Of a DNA stretch of 64,000 nucleotides, positions 63,448-64,000 are shown piece by piece. Source of the DNA: Oncomelania hupensis (Eukaryota; Mollusca; Gastropoda; Littorinimorpha; Pomatiopsidae); assembly GCA_036898135.1 (NCBI GenBank), contig CM072521.1, positions 68,475,489 to 68,539,488 on the forward strand, given 5' to 3'. Within the stretch, counting starts at the first letter, position 1, and every line of letters starts with the position of its first letter. The notes below the pieces were generated by a model. It was not told where the DNA came from. It ran no database searches and was given only the letters and a program-made list of their open reading frames with translations. The translations under genes were made by a program, and so were the position numbers.

Positions 63448-64000
63448 AAACATAAAGTCCTTGCTTGTGCCAAGTAGACGTTTGTTGGTCGACGCACAGG
63501 AGGAAACCTTTGAGTTCCAGTAGTTTTCTTTGGCCTTCTGAACAATCTCAGTCACGCCCCCCACCCCACCCCCCGCCACCTCAAAATTCTGTCTGTCAAC
63601 AGTCAGTCTTGTTTTCAACCAGCGTCTCTCAGCGCGGCGTCGCTCAAGCTTAGCCTGACGGAGCTGATCACCAACTACCGCATACCATGGAGACGTGCGA
63701 CCAGCCCGCACACTTTTCTCAGTGGCCGGGGCGTGCTTGCTTAATAGTCCACGGAGTCCGTCGTCCAGCTGCTGGGCAGTGAGCTCAGCACCAAGCCCCA
63801 GTAGCATCTCCATGATGTCAGCTTTGAAGGCCACCTTGTCTATAGCGTTAATATCCCGCACAGTTCTGTAGACAGGCGGCCTCTGTGGCGGGATCACGTT
63901 GAGGGTGGTGAGTACAGCTGCATGGTCTGAGGAGAGCATGTGACTCACAGTGCAACAGTTCACCAGCTGGTCGTCGTCACAGTAGACCACCCAGTCGATT
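63448..64000 (-). pseudogene. CR1/L2-like LINE, endonuclease end and linker, minus strand, cut by window edge
   Basis: The minus strand reads CDDDQLVNCCTVSHMLSSDH and AAVLTTLNVIPPQRPPVYRT, where SSDHAAVL is the final motif of an APE-type endonuclease. Then comes a basic linker (LRQAKLERRRAERRWLKTRL) typical of the region before the reverse transcriptase, ending near KVSSCASTNKRLLG. The frame enters from beyond 64000, is open across the window and is cut at 63448 where unrelated LINE sequence starts. The rest of the element, if any, lies outside. A pseudogene is likely because the reverse transcriptase is truncated. Confidence 0.75.

Overview
This is eukaryotic, repeat-saturated DNA, most likely from a marine invertebrate and quite possibly a gastropod mollusc. 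That guess rests on style only: several tRNA-headed SINE families, RTE-like and CR1/L2/Rex1-like LINEs, Gmr1/Mag-like Ty3/gypsy elements, TTAGGG-type interstitial repeats and very abundant di- and trinucleotide arrays. I recognise no host protein-coding gene. Every coding segment I can name belongs to a transposable element, and nearly all are truncated or frameshifted. Most long reading frames in the window are translations of minisatellites whose period is a multiple of 3, or of microsatellites.

Layout. 1-12 kb: minisatellites (units of 51, 53, 31, 25, 17, 67 and 27 bp), microsatellites, two SINEs and two small LINE relics. 12.9-14.3 kb: two RTE-like LINE fragments. 15.0-17.0 kb: a 13-bp VNTR joined to a SINE tail, then a 1,033-bp DNA transposon with 32-bp terminal inverted repeats and a perfect 7-bp target duplication. 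18.4-22.0 kb: a LINE relic, two copies of a ~605-bp foldback element, the second inside a solo LTR. 22.6-28.4 kb: SINE, LINE and minisatellite mixture. 28.4-30.3 kb: a broken hAT transposase lying between two parts of a SINE. 30.5-31.3 kb: a heavily decayed satellite. 34.3-42.5 kb: a 75-bp satellite array that received a near-full-length LINE (minus strand) and a 4,068-bp LTR retrotransposon with almost identical LTRs that carries gag and protease but no reverse transcriptase. 43.1-49.5 kb: copies of an unclassified interspersed repeat ('family A' here), one split by a SINE and one by a Harbinger derivative, plus a THAP-encoding inverted-repeat element. 53.1-56.5 kb: an RTE-like LINE inserted in a reverse-oriented copy of the same family. 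56.5-61.2 kb: a Ty3/gypsy element of Gmr1-like domain order (gag, protease, integrase, then RNase H) with the reverse transcriptase deleted, followed by a 1.35-kb LTR. 61.4-64 kb: minisatellites and LINE relics.

How it fits together. The window is a record of nested insertions. Paralogous copies inside the same window serve as empty-site references, so several boundaries and target duplications can be read directly: CCGTG and CACCC for the LTR family, TTA for the foldback element, CCG for the Harbinger derivative, TCAAACCA for the RTE-like LINE, AGCAGGACTAC for a SINE and GACCTCT for the 32-bp-TIR element. The most interesting loci are the reverse-transcriptase-less but apparently young LTR element (37917-41984), the Gmr1-like element with a fused integrase-RNase H frame (56498-61203), and the two inverted-repeat elements with short first-exon-like reading frames (15949-16981 and 45106-46803).
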